Assembly: GCF_008630535.1 (NCBI RefSeq)
Contig: NZ_VWPH01000002.1
Span: 186,001-250,000, forward strand
Length of the DNA: 64,000 nt
Source of the DNA: Saccharopolyspora hirsuta
GTDB lineage: Bacteria > Actinomycetota > Actinomycetes > Mycobacteriales > Pseudonocardiaceae
Reading direction: 5' to 3'
In this document: positions 26,630 through 34,008 of the stretch, one piece after another
How positions within the stretch are numbered: position 1 is the stretch's first letter
Layout of the letters: the number at the start of each line of letters is the position of its first letter
Translations under genes and position numbers: made by a program
The notes under the pieces: model-generated
The model's database searches: none
What the model was told of the DNA's origin: nothing
What the model saw: the letters and a program-made list of their open reading frames with translations, nothing else

Positions 26630-27439
26630 TCAGGACTGCCAGGCCTCGTCGGGCGCCGGGGGGAGGGTTTCGCCGGTCTCCAGGAAGGTCTTCAGGTCGG
26701 AGAGCAGGTGCGGCCAGCCGGTGCTGACCATCTGCCGCATCGTGCTGCCGTCCGGGAAGTCGTCGTGGACGACGGTGAGCTTGACCGTCTGCCCGAACGG
26801 TTCGATCTCGAACGTGACCTTCGACCGGGACTCCGCGGCGAGCGCCTTGAGCGTCTCGTCGTCGATACCGGCCGCTGCCGCCCACTCCGGGGTCGGCGTG
26901 TGCCAGGTGTAGGAGAGCCGGCGGTACGGCTCGGCCTCCAGCACCACCTGCTCCGGGTCGACCGTGCGGTGACCGTTCTCCTCCCAGACCATCGGCGATC
27001 CCGGGCGCCAGTCGGTCTCGAAGGCGACTCCCCAGTACCGGCGGGTGAACGCCGGATCGGTGAGGGCCTGCCACAGCTGCTCCGGGGTGGTCTTGATGAA
27101 AGTCGTGTAGGCGAACGCGTTCTCGCTCATCGGTGCGGACTCCAGTGCCTGCTTGAGATCGGCCAGTGCTTCGGCGCGCCGCCGGTCGTACTGGTGCATC
27201 CAGCGGTCGGCGATCGCGTTGATCGGTGCGGCGTTCAGGTAGTGCAACTTCTCCCGGCCCCGGCGGACGGTGGTGACCAGGTTCGCCTCCTCGAGCACCG
27301 CGAGGTGCTTGCTCACCGACTGCCGGGCCATGTCCAGCCCCTCGCACAGCTCGCGCAGCCGCTGCCCGTTCCGGGCGTTGAGGCTGTCGAGGAGCCGACG
27401 CCGGTTCGGGTCGGCCAGCGCCTTGAAGACTTCGTCCAC
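26630..27439 (-). CDS. ArsR-type HTH fused to an SRPBCC (AHSA1-like) domain
   Basis: This 269-aa fusion has an ArsR winged HTH at residues 1-95 (EVFKALADPNRRRLLDSLNA, GLDMARQSVSKHLAVLEEAN) and a START/SRPBCC domain at about 110-260 (AFAYTTFIKTTPEQLWQALT, FTRRYWGVAFETDWRPGS, GWPHLLSDLKTFLETG). The second domain probably senses a hydrophobic ligand. GTG 27439 has GGGAG upstream. Two palindromes directly upstream are likely autoregulatory operators. It is divergent from the DinB-like gene. A second protein of the same architecture lies at 40234. Confidence 0.87.
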   Translation of the reverse strand: MDEVFKALADPNRRRLLDSLNARNGQRLRELCEGLDMARQSVSKHLAVLEEANLVTTVRRGREKLHYLNAAPINAIADRWMHQYDRRRAEALADLKQALESAPMSENAFAYTTFIKTTPEQLWQALTDPAFTRRYWGVAFETDWRPGSPMVWEENGHRTVDPEQVVLEAEPYRRLSYTWHTPTPEWAAAAGIDDETLKALAAESRSKVTFEIEPFGQTVKLTVVHDDFPDGSTMRQMVSTGWPHLLSDLKTFLETGETLPPAPDEAWQS

Positions 27440-27453
27440 AGCTCCCACCAAAC

Positions 27454-27503
27454 ATGCAGCCGGATGGCTGCATGACAACGACGATAGGCAGCCAATCGGC
27501 TGC
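27454..27503. promoter_or_regulatory. Tandem palindromic operators of the ArsR-SRPBCC gene
   Basis: ATGCAGCC-GGAT-GGCTGCAT (27454-27473) is a perfect palindrome. GCAGCC-AATC-GGCTGC at 27488-27503 repeats its core 34 bp downstream, about three helical turns. Both share the half-site GCAGCC. They lie just upstream of the ArsR start at 27439 and in front of the divergent DinB-like gene, so repression of both is plausible. Confidence 0.7.
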
Positions 27504-27657
27504 ATGTCAAGCTGGGGCGCTCTCGGGACGCCGGGAACGCGATGGCGGGATGACGCACGACCGCCGCTGGGGCTCGCGTCGGCGAGGTCCGGGCCGTTCC
27601 GGGCGGAAGGTGATCTGCGCCTCACGGTTGTCGGTGCGGCGTGGGAGATTCCGGGGC

Positions 27658-28248
27658 ATGACGGGATCTGATCCGAAGGCCGACCTGAAGCTCTACCTGA
27701 AGGCCGGGCGCGAAGCGCTGCTGTGGAAGCTCGACGGGCTCTCCGAGTACGACCTCCGCCGTCCGCTGACGCCGACCGGGACCAACCTGCTCGGCCTGGT
27801 CAAGCACGTCGCGAGCATGGAGGCCGGGTACTTCGGGGTCGTGTTCGACCGGCCGTTCCCGGAGCCGATGCCGTGGCTGGCCGACGGTGCCGAGATCAAC
27901 GCGGACATGTGGGCCACCGCCGACCAGTCGCGCGAGTGGGTCGTCGACTTCTACCGCCGGGCGTGGGCGCACTCGGACGCCACGATCGACGCCCTGGACC
28001 TGGATGCGCCGGGGAGCGTGCCGTGGTGGCGAGCAGACAAGAAGGAGGTGACGCTGCACCGCACCCTGGTGCACGTGATCGCCGAGACCGACCGGCACGC
28101 CGGACACGCGGACGTCGTCCGCGAGCTCATCGACGGCGAGGTCGGCATGACCAGCGGCAACGACAACGTCCCCCCGGTCGACGAGGCCTGGTGGAAGGCC
28201 TACCGAGCCCGCCTGGAGCGCGTCGCGGAGGAAGCCGGCCAGGCCTGA
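27658..28248 (+). CDS. DinB/DUF664-family protein
   Basis: This 196-aa protein fits the DinB-like four-helix bundle that often binds a metal through three His. Visible are NLLGLVKHVASMEAGYFG, a long central helix and the final LVHVIAETDRHAGHADVVRE, which supplies the remaining His. Some family members are mycothiol-dependent thiol transferases, but no function can be assigned here. ATG 27658 lacks a clear ribosome site. It lies divergently beside the ArsR-SRPBCC gene and its operators. Confidence 0.85.
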   Translation: MTGSDPKADLKLYLKAGREALLWKLDGLSEYDLRRPLTPTGTNLLGLVKHVASMEAGYFGVVFDRPFPEPMPWLADGAEINADMWATADQSREWVVDFYRRAWAHSDATIDALDLDAPGSVPWWRADKKEVTLHRTLVHVIAETDRHAGHADVVRELIDGEVGMTSGNDNVPPVDEAWWKAYRARLERVAEEAGQA

Positions 28249-28306
28249 GCGACAACACGCTGGAGTGAACTTGGTCCTGCGGTGTTTTTGCAGGTGGCGA
28301 ACGTGT

Positions 28307-28324
28307 TACCACCGGCGGTAGCAT
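28307..28324 (+). promoter_or_regulatory. Candidate operator and -10 element of the VapBC-like pair
   Basis: TACCACCGGCGGTA (28307-28320) is an imperfect palindrome overlapping a -10-like TAGCAT (28319-28324). The ATG at 28332 follows by only 7 nt, consistent with a leaderless mRNA. Palindrome-promoter overlap is typical of toxin-antitoxin autoregulation. No clear -35 is seen. Confidence 0.4.
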
Positions 28325-28331
28325 CTTGTCC

Positions 28332-28712
28332 ATGAGTGCGTTGCCGAACGATCCCCCGGGCGGGAGTGAGCGGGGGAGGGACTTCACCGAGCGGTTGGCC
28401 CTGCTGCTGAGCCAGTACCGCGAATTCGGCGAGCCCGAGCAGGACGATGTCGTGGCGGCGGGCTCGTCGGGCAACGTGCGGTCGCTCGGGCGCGCGCGGA
28501 AGGTCAGCGTGTCGATGCCCGAGGAGCTGACTGCTGCGGTGCAACGCCGCGTGGGCCGGGGCGCGTTCAGCCAGTACGTGACGGATGCGGTGTCAAGGCA
28601 GCTCGAACTGGACCTGTTGGCCGAACTGTCCGGCCTGCTCGATGCGGAGCACGGGCCGGTTCCGGAGGAGTTCCTGGCGGAAGCGCGGGCGGCATGGCCG
28701 GACGTCGAGTAG
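28332..28712 (+). CDS. Probable antitoxin of a VapBC-like pair
   Basis: This 126-aa protein has a disordered N-terminal half and a C-terminal part, ARKVSVSMPEELTAAVQRRV followed by GAFSQYVTDAVSRQLELD, that fits a ribbon-helix-helix DNA-binding unit. The final LDAEHGPVPEEFLAEARAAW resembles an antitoxin tail that wraps the toxin. It overlaps the PIN-domain gene by 19 bp, which supports the pairing. The long N-terminal region is unusual for this class. Confidence 0.7.
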   Translation: MSALPNDPPGGSERGRDFTERLALLLSQYREFGEPEQDDVVAAGSSGNVRSLGRARKVSVSMPEELTAAVQRRVGRGAFSQYVTDAVSRQLELDLLAELSGLLDAEHGPVPEEFLAEARAAWPDVE

Positions 28713-29128
28713 CGGGCGACGGCACGCTGGTCCTGGACAGCGAGGGGTTGTCGAAGCTCGTGAGCGGGGATGCGCGGGCCCGGTCGTACCTGGAGATCGC
28801 GCGGGGGCGGCGGGCCCGGGTGGTGGTGAGCGCGATAACGCTGACCGAAGTGCTTCGCGGCGGAGCCGGGGACGTGTTGGTGCACCGAGTGCTCTCGCGC
28901 ATCGCCATCGTGCCCGTATCGGCCGAAATCGCCCGCGCGGCCGGAGAGCTCCTCGGGGCGACGGGGCTGTCGGGCCATCGCTGCGCGATCGACGCGGTCG
29001 TCGCGGCGACGGCTCTGGACCTCGCGCGCCCGGTGGTGATCTTGACCAGCGACCCGGACGACCTGAATCAACTGGTCGACGAACCGGAACGACCGAAGCA
29101 CGAACGAGTGGTCGTCCGCCACGTCTAG
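28694..29128 (+). CDS. vapC: PIN-domain ribonuclease toxin (VapC-like)
   Basis: This 144-aa PIN protein is predicted to be an Mg2+-dependent RNase. The acidic site is D15 (TLVLDSEGLS), E52 (TEVLRGG), D100 (CAIDAVVAAT) and D120/D122 (TSDPDDL). It overlaps the putative antitoxin gene, the standard order. Target RNA cannot be told from sequence; many relatives cut tRNA or rRNA loops. Confidence 0.8.
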   Translation: MAGRRVAGDGTLVLDSEGLSKLVSGDARARSYLEIARGRRARVVVSAITLTEVLRGGAGDVLVHRVLSRIAIVPVSAEIARAAGELLGATGLSGHRCAIDAVVAATALDLARPVVILTSDPDDLNQLVDEPERPKHERVVVRHV

Positions 29129-29242
29129 CGCTGAGCGGATTCCGGTGAACGTCGCGTGAACGGATTCGGGGAAATCGGGCAGATCTCCTCGGGTTTGGGC
29201 ATCGCGGTCCAAGATTCGGTATGGTGGCCAGAACCAGCCCCC

Positions 29243-29263
29243 ATGACACCTCGGTGGCGTCAT
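29243..29263. promoter_or_regulatory. Inverted repeat upstream of ndh
   Basis: ATGACACC (29243-29250) faces GGCGTCAT (29256-29263), and a further TGACACC follows about 4 bp downstream. This is the only notable structure in the 290-bp gap before ndh and could be a repressor site. No matching known operator is claimed. Confidence 0.3.
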
Positions 29264-29418
29264 CGTGACACCACCGCTCACCACCCCTCCTGGGTGCGTA
29301 CACAGCGCGTTCGACCGCGTACTGCGCGTTGATCGTGATCGAAGCCACTCGCGACTGGCGTCACATTAAGGGGGGTCGGCGCAGCGCGAACACGGTACGT
29401 GGTGCGACCATGTGAACC

Positions 29419-30741
29419 ATGGCTGGTAAATCCGATCCCACGCGGATTCTCATCCTCGGCGGCGGTTACGTCGGCATGTACACGGCACTTCAGCTGCAGA
29501 AGAAGCTGGGGCGCCGGGAGGCCTCCGTGACGGTCGTCGACCCTCAGCCGCACATGACCTACCAGCCCTTCCTCCCGGAAGCGGCCGCGGGCAACGTTGA
29601 GCCCCGCCACGTGGTAGCGCCACTGCGACGAGTGTTGAAGCGGTGCCACGTGGTCACCGCCGCCGTCACCGAGATCAATCACGACCAGAAGGTCGTCACG
29701 GTCGACAACCCGCAGACCGGCACCGAGCAGATCGCCTACGACGTGCTCGTCGTGGCGCTGGGCTCGGTCTCCCGACTGCTGCCGATCCCCGGCCTCGCCG
29801 AGGAGGGCATCGGGCTCAAGACCGTCGGCGAGGCCACCTACCTGCGCAACCACGTGCTGGGCAAGATGGACGCCGCGGCCAACACCGACGACGAGGAGCT
29901 GCGCAAGCGGCTGCTGACCTTCACCTTCGTCGGCGGCGGCTTCGCGGGTGTCGAGGCGCTCGCGGAGCTGGAGGACATGGCCCGCTTCGCGACCCGCTAC
30001 TACGACAACATCAAGCCCGACGACATGTCCTGGGTGCTCGTCGAGGCCGCTGGCCGGGTGATGCCCGAGGTCAGCGAGAAGATGGGTGTCTACGTCGTCA
30101 ACGCCCTCGAAGAGCGCGGCATCAAGGTGTACCTGAACACCTTCCTGAAGTCGGTCGAGGGCGGTCACGCGGTCCTGTCCGACGGCACCGAGTTCGACAC
30201 CGACACCCTGGTGTGGAACGCGGGCGTCAAGGCCAACCCGGTGCTGAAGAACAGCGACCTGCCGCTCGACGAGCGCGGCCGGGTCAAGGCCAGCGCGCAC
30301 CTGCAGGTCGAGGGCCTGCCGGGCGTCTGGGCCGCCGGTGACTGCGCCGCGGTGCCGGACCTGTCCAAGACCGACGAGAACCCCGGCGCCACCTGCGCGC
30401 CGTCGGCTCAGCACGCGGTCCGGCAGGCCAACCAGCTGGCCAAGAACGTGCTGGCCTCGCTGCGCGGGAAGCAGACCAAGGAGTACCGGCACGCCTACGC
30501 CGGTTCGGTCGCGGGCATGGGCCTGTACAAGGGCGTCGCCGACGTCTACGGCTTCAAGGCCAAGGGCTTCATCGCGTGGTTCATGCACCGCTCGTACCAC
30601 GTGAGCCGGATGCCCACGTTCAACCGCAAGCTGCGCATCATCATCGACTGGACGCTGGCGTTCCTGTTCAAGCGGGAGGTCGTGTCCATGGGCCAGATCC
30701 AGAACCCGCGCGCCGCCTTCGAGCGGGCCGCTGAAAGCTGA
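29419..30741 (+). CDS. ndh: Type II NADH dehydrogenase (NDH-2)
   Basis: This 440-aa flavoprotein oxidises NADH and reduces quinone without pumping protons, at the inner face of the membrane. The FAD-binding ILILGGGYVGMYTALQLQ at the N-terminus, the NADH-binding TFTFVGGGFAGVEALAEL and the FAD motif VWAAGDCAAVPDL are intact. The C-terminal HVSRMPTFNRKLRIIIDWTL, with a hydrophobic/basic surface, is the membrane-binding part. ATG 29419. The structured RNA gene begins right after its stop. Confidence 0.95.
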   Translation: MAGKSDPTRILILGGGYVGMYTALQLQKKLGRREASVTVVDPQPHMTYQPFLPEAAAGNVEPRHVVAPLRRVLKRCHVVTAAVTEINHDQKVVTVDNPQTGTEQIAYDVLVVALGSVSRLLPIPGLAEEGIGLKTVGEATYLRNHVLGKMDAAANTDDEELRKRLLTFTFVGGGFAGVEALAELEDMARFATRYYDNIKPDDMSWVLVEAAGRVMPEVSEKMGVYVVNALEERGIKVYLNTFLKSVEGGHAVLSDGTEFDTDTLVWNAGVKANPVLKNSDLPLDERGRVKASAHLQVEGLPGVWAAGDCAAVPDLSKTDENPGATCAPSAQHAVRQANQLAKNVLASLRGKQTKEYRHAYAGSVAGMGLYKGVADVYGFKAKGFIAWFMHRSYHVSRMPTFNRKLRIIIDWTLAFLFKREVVSMGQIQNPRAAFERAAES

Positions 30742-30756
30742 CAGCCTGTTGGTGGT

Positions 30757-31020
30757 TGCGCTGCGTGCGTGGTCGCCTAGCGGAACCTGAGAGCTTCCCT
30801 GGACTGCGGGTGCCCCTCCTGATGTATGTCCAATACACGGCGGAGGGGCCGTCCTCGCCGGGAAACCTCTCAGAACCCGCCGGTGGTCACCTCGCGCAGG
30901 TGGATGCAAGCGGCTGGCGCCGCTTCCAAAGGCGCGGACGGCTTCGCCGACAGCTCTATCGGTCCTGGTCGGGGCAACAGCGACGAAGCCGCGTGTCGCA
31001 CCGGCACGCGGCTTTCTTGC
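30757..31020 (+). ncRNA. Candidate structured RNA, single-copy relative of the repeat elements
   Basis: The core (about 30780-30882) shares CGGAACCT, CTGG, GATGTATGTCC-AATACACGGC, CCGTCCTCGCC and CAGAACCCGC with the four repeat copies. Its helices differ in sequence but stay paired: outer CTGAGAG/CTCTCAG against CTCAGCG/CGCTGAG in the repeats, and inner GCCCCTCC/GGAGGGGC against GCCCTGAC/GTCAGGGC. A later hairpin AAGCGG/CCGCTT corresponds to ATGCGCC/GGCGCAT of the repeats. It lacks their AT-rich ends and flanking palindromes and ends in an intrinsic terminator at 30986. Homology begins about 30757; the true 5' end is unknown. Function unknown. Confidence 0.65.
30986..31014 (+). terminator. 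Intrinsic terminator of the structured RNA
   Basis: AAGCCGCGTG (30986-30995) pairs exactly with CACGCGGCTT (31005-31014), followed by TCTTGC. With the two Ts of the arm this gives a short T-rich tail, unusually good for this GC-rich genome. It supports an independent, plus-strand transcript. Confidence 0.75.
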
Positions 31021-31139
31021 GCCGCAGTTCTGCTCCGTGCGGGCTACTTTATGATCAGCTATCCTTGACAGCCCGTAGCGAGTAATCGAAGACTGAGCCG
31101 AGGTATTCACCTGAACGGGTGCGTCGTGCGGGGGAAGGG

Positions 31140-31268
31140 GTGAATCCCTTGACGCTGAAGGAACTGGCTGCGCTGCTGCGCAGCGGCGCGGTCGAGGAAG
31201 GTCCGCTCGCCGAGTTCGCGGCCGACTACCGCGAAGCGGCCAAGGTCTTCCGGAAGAAGGACGACTGA
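31140..31268 (+). CDS. 42-aa peptide, candidate precursor for the adjacent ATP-grasp ligase
   Basis: GTG 31140 (or TTG 31149, better spaced from GGGGAAGGGG at 31131-31140) opens a frame ending at TGA 31266-31268, 2 nt before the ATP-grasp gene. The peptide starts NPLTLKELAALLRSG, continues GPLAEFAADYREAAK and ends VFRKKDD. It is helical, charged and rich in Glu, Asp and Lys, which are the residue types graspetide ligases join. It has no recognisable conserved core motif, so it could instead be a small helper protein. The tight spacing argues for co-translation. Confidence 0.55.
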   Translation: MNPLTLKELAALLRSGAVEEGPLAEFAADYREAAKVFRKKDD

Positions 31269-31270
31269 CG

Positions 31271-32398
31271 ATGCCATCGGCCGAGGGACAGCCCGCTGAG
31301 GCCGGGGATGTCTCCGAGCCGTCGCTGCGCCCCACGCCGATGCTGCTGCAGGGGCAGGACTACTTCTTCCGCGCCCCCGACACCCCGCTGGACTTCCAGG
31401 AGCGGATGTTCGGCGCGGACCTGGTGGCCGACGAGCCGGGCGACCCGGTGCCGTGCGTGCTGGTGCTGGCCCGCGCTGCGGACATGGAGATGAACGAGCT
31501 CTCGCTGGCGCTGGCCGAGCACGACATCCGCATGGTGCGCATCGACGCGGACCGCTGCCTGGACCTGCCGCTCACCATCTACACCGACACCCCGCTGATC
31601 GAGTTCCACCGCTGGCTGCTGCGCCCGGTGCTGGTCTGGCGGCGGCACTTCGACATCGACGCGGTCCCGGCCGACCCGACCACCGTGCACGGCGCCTACG
31701 TCCGCGAGCAGTGGCGGGCGGTGGCCAACTGGCTGTCCTGCCGCAACGACTGGGACCGGGTGAACTCGGTGCGCGTGAGCGAGCACCTAGACCGCCTGAC
31801 GCAGCTGCAGGACGCGGCCGCGGTCGGCCTGCGGGTGCCCCGCACCGCGGTGACCACCATGCCCGGCCGCAGCCGCCCCGGCGGTGGGCGCTGCATCGTC
31901 AAGACGGCCGGTCACCACCTCCTCGAACCCGAACCCGGCGCGCTGCGCGGGCTGTTCCCGCAACCGCTGGACATCCGCCGCTCCGGCGAGACCCGCGAAC
32001 CGGCCCCGGTGCTGGTCCAGCAGTACCTCGACGCGGACCGCGAGCTGCGGGTGTTCGTGGTCGGCGACCGCACGATCGGCTTCCGGGTGCAGAAGCTGGA
32101 CCCGGCGCAGCTGTGGGTCGACCCGGAGTCGGTGGTGGTCGAACCGGTCGAGGTCCCCGAGCAGCTGTCCGAGCGGCTGCTGGAGCTGTGCCGGAACTGG
32201 GGCCTGAGCGTGGCGGGCTTCGACCTGCTCGGCGTCGGCGACGACTGGGTGTTCCTCGAGGTCAACGTCAACTGCGACTGGCGCTGGTTCGAGCACCGGG
32301 CGGAGTCCGACGCGGTGTCGACGGCGGTCCACGACTGGGTCCGAACCCGCTTCCAGGAGCTGACCGCGGCGGCCACCGGAAGGTGGGGCCGTTGGTGA
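31271..32398 (+). CDS. ATP-grasp ligase of the graspetide-maturase (TgmB/MvdD-like) type
   Basis: This 375-aa protein has an N-terminal pre-ATP-grasp region (VPCVLVLARAADMEMNELSL, VLVWRRHFDID) and an ATP-grasp domain from about 180: LQDAAAVGLRVPRTAVTTMP, CIVKTAGHHLL (nucleotide Lys), VLVQQYLDADRELRVFVVG, VAGFDLLGVGDDWVFLEVNV and then NCDWRWFEH. The final EVNVNCDWRW resembles the EVNPNGQW metal site of graspetide synthetases, which form ester or amide crosslinks in a precursor peptide. The 42-aa gene directly upstream is the obvious substrate candidate. No protease or transporter gene lies beside it. Confidence 0.75.
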   Translation: MPSAEGQPAEAGDVSEPSLRPTPMLLQGQDYFFRAPDTPLDFQERMFGADLVADEPGDPVPCVLVLARAADMEMNELSLALAEHDIRMVRIDADRCLDLPLTIYTDTPLIEFHRWLLRPVLVWRRHFDIDAVPADPTTVHGAYVREQWRAVANWLSCRNDWDRVNSVRVSEHLDRLTQLQDAAAVGLRVPRTAVTTMPGRSRPGGGRCIVKTAGHHLLEPEPGALRGLFPQPLDIRRSGETREPAPVLVQQYLDADRELRVFVVGDRTIGFRVQKLDPAQLWVDPESVVVEPVEVPEQLSERLLELCRNWGLSVAGFDLLGVGDDWVFLEVNVNCDWRWFEHRAESDAVSTAVHDWVRTRFQELTAAATGRWGRW

Positions 32399-32489
32399 AC
32401 CAACCGACCAGGTGCGAATTCCCCGAACCGGGAACCGATCCGGGACACCCTGCGTCGTACTGATGCGGTCGGCCCACGCCGACCACCAG

Positions 32490-32566
32490 GCCCCCGTAGC
32501 CCAACTGGCAGAGGCAGACGACTTAAAATCGTCAGAGTGTCGGTTCGAACCCGACCGGGGGCACCA
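32490..32566 (+). tRNA. tRNA with UAA anticodon, class-I (short variable arm) shape
   Basis: A full cloverleaf is visible: acceptor GCCCCCG/CGGGGGC, three-pair D stem, anticodon stem GACGA/TCGTC with loop CTTAAAA, a 5-nt variable loop AGAGT, T arm GTCGG-TTCGAAC-CCGAC, discriminator A at 32563 and encoded CCA. The anticodon TAA (32524-32526) reads UUA, a Leu codon. Bacterial Leu tRNAs normally carry a long variable arm, absent here. It is therefore an atypical isoacceptor or a specialised tRNA. It lies 91 bp after the ATP-grasp gene. Confidence 0.85.
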
Positions 32567-32697
32567 CCGGCCTTCCTGAACAGGTGTTTCGCTCGTAGCA
32601 GGCGTGGTTTCGCCGGGATCTTCCGCGTCGCGGGCGGGTGGGCCGCGCATGCGGACTGCGGCAGCGACTGCTCTCGTTCGGGCCCGCGGTGTCCGTG

Positions 32698-33186
32698 ATG
32701 CCGGATAGCTTGCTGAACATGGAAGCTGTTCTGGCAGTCGCGCTCGTCGCCGCCCTCCTCCTCGTGAGCACCTGGTGGCTGCTGCTCCCCATCGGTGTCG
32801 GCTACGTCATCAGCGTCGTCGTCACCGCCGTCCGGGAATCCCCGGGCGCCGGGCGCCTGCCCGGACTCTGGGCGCGGCTCGGCGTCGGCTCCGCACTCCT
32901 CTGCGCGGCGACCGTCGGCTACGGGATGACCAGGATGGCGACCTCCTTCAGGTTGGACGCCGACGACCCGTGCACTCTCAGCGACGACCGCCTGGACAAC
33001 CACCCGATCATCGACTGGCCGCTGAGCGACACCGGCTGCCGTGGCCACGAATCGGTGCCCGCCTTCGTGAACCCGGCGATCTTGCTGCTCGCCGTGGTGT
33101 TCTCGGCATCGGTGGTCGCGATGGTCACCACCTGGCGCGGTCAGCGGACCCGACCGGAGCCGTCGGAATCCACAATGGACGAATAG
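32698..33186 (+). CDS. Hypothetical membrane protein
   Basis: I do not recognise the family. The 162-aa reading frame from ATG 32698 (or 32719) has predicted transmembrane helices at MEAVLAVALVAALLLVSTWW, LLPIGVGYVISVVVTAV and VGSALLCAATVGYGM, an extracytoplasmic region with two Cys (DDPCTLSDDRL, SDTGCRGHES) and a last helix AILLLAVVFSASVVAMVTTW. The two Cys could form a disulfide outside the cell. No clear ribosome site decides the start. Confidence 0.6.
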   Translation: MPDSLLNMEAVLAVALVAALLLVSTWWLLLPIGVGYVISVVVTAVRESPGAGRLPGLWARLGVGSALLCAATVGYGMTRMATSFRLDADDPCTLSDDRLDNHPIIDWPLSDTGCRGHESVPAFVNPAILLLAVVFSASVVAMVTTWRGQRTRPEPSESTMDE

Positions 33187-33212
33187 GGCGCGGGGACTGC
33201 GGCATTCGCCGC

Positions 33213-33264
33213 CGAGGCCCCGTGCGAGTCGGAGAGGACCTCTCGGCCGCACGCGGGGTCCTCG
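33213..33264. terminator. Imperfect hairpin after the membrane protein gene
   Basis: CGAGG-CCCCG (33213-33222) faces CGGGG-T-CCTCG (33254-33264), with GTGCG/CGCAC and CGGAGAGG inside. The pairing is interrupted, so terminator function is likely but weakly supported. Confidence 0.4.
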
Positions 33265-33417
33265 TCGCCCGGCTGGGCGGGGCTCGCTGAAACCGGAGTC
33301 CCCGGGTGGGTGCTTTGTTCGGTTGGGACTGCAGCAGAACCTCGTGCGCGGTAGGCAGTTCGGTGAGTGGCTCGTGCTGTTCGCCCGGCCCGGGCCGGGC
33401 GCGCAAGGAGGGTTCGC

Positions 33418-33858
33418 GTGGACGTCGCCATGTCAGCTGCCGAACGAGAAGCCTTTCTCGCCGAACCGCGGATCGGGGTGCTCGCGGTCCGCGACTCGCG
33501 TGGTGGCCGAGCTCCGCTGCAGACCCCGGTCTGGTACGACTACCGGCCTGGTGGGGAGGTCGCGGTGATCACCGGGCAGGCGAGCCTGAAGGTCCGCTTC
33601 ATCCGCGAGTCCGGGAGATTCACCTTGTGCGCGCAGGATCCGGCCTTGCCACCGCGGTACGTGAGCGTGGAGGGGCCGGTGGTCGCCATCCACGAGAACA
33701 TCGATTCCGGAGTGCGCGAGGCGATGGCGCGCCGCTACCTCGAACCGGCGGACGTGGAGAAGTACCTGGAGAGCACTCGAGGGATCGCGATGGACTACGT
33801 CGTCGTTCGGATGCGCCCCGAGCACTGGAGCACCACCGACTACGGCAAGCTCGGCTGA
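33418..33858 (+). CDS. Pyridoxamine 5'-phosphate oxidase-fold (PPOX) protein
   Basis: This 146-aa split-barrel flavin or F420-binding protein has the usual opening MSAAEREAFLAEPRIGVLAV, QTPVWYDYRPGGEVAVITG, SLKVRFIRESGRFTLCAQD and a final MDYVVVRMRPEHWSTTDYG. Such proteins often reduce small molecules or bind haem. GTG 33418 has an AAGGAGGG site at 33405-33412. It precedes the MDR reductase by 150 bp in the same direction. Confidence 0.86.
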   Translation: MDVAMSAAEREAFLAEPRIGVLAVRDSRGGRAPLQTPVWYDYRPGGEVAVITGQASLKVRFIRESGRFTLCAQDPALPPRYVSVEGPVVAIHENIDSGVREAMARRYLEPADVEKYLESTRGIAMDYVVVRMRPEHWSTTDYGKLG

Positions 33859-34008
33859 CCGCGCACCGGCCGTGCTTTCCAGTCGCTTGTGGACGCGCAA
33901 CCGGGAGGACTCGTCTTCACGGGTGTTCACGATCGAGCCGCAGAGGTGATCCGACGGCCACCGGCTCCACCCGGGGCGCCGGTGGTCGGACCGAGGAGAG
34001 GAGCCGGA

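Noticed and set aside
28249..29128. Full mobile island around the VapBC-like pair
   Set aside because: No integrase, direct repeats or composition shift flank the pair.
31050..31093. Promoter with TATGAT and TTGACA before the 42-aa gene
   Set aside because: Both hexamers occur (31050-31055 and 31065-31070) but neither has a partner at the right distance; not reported as a promoter.
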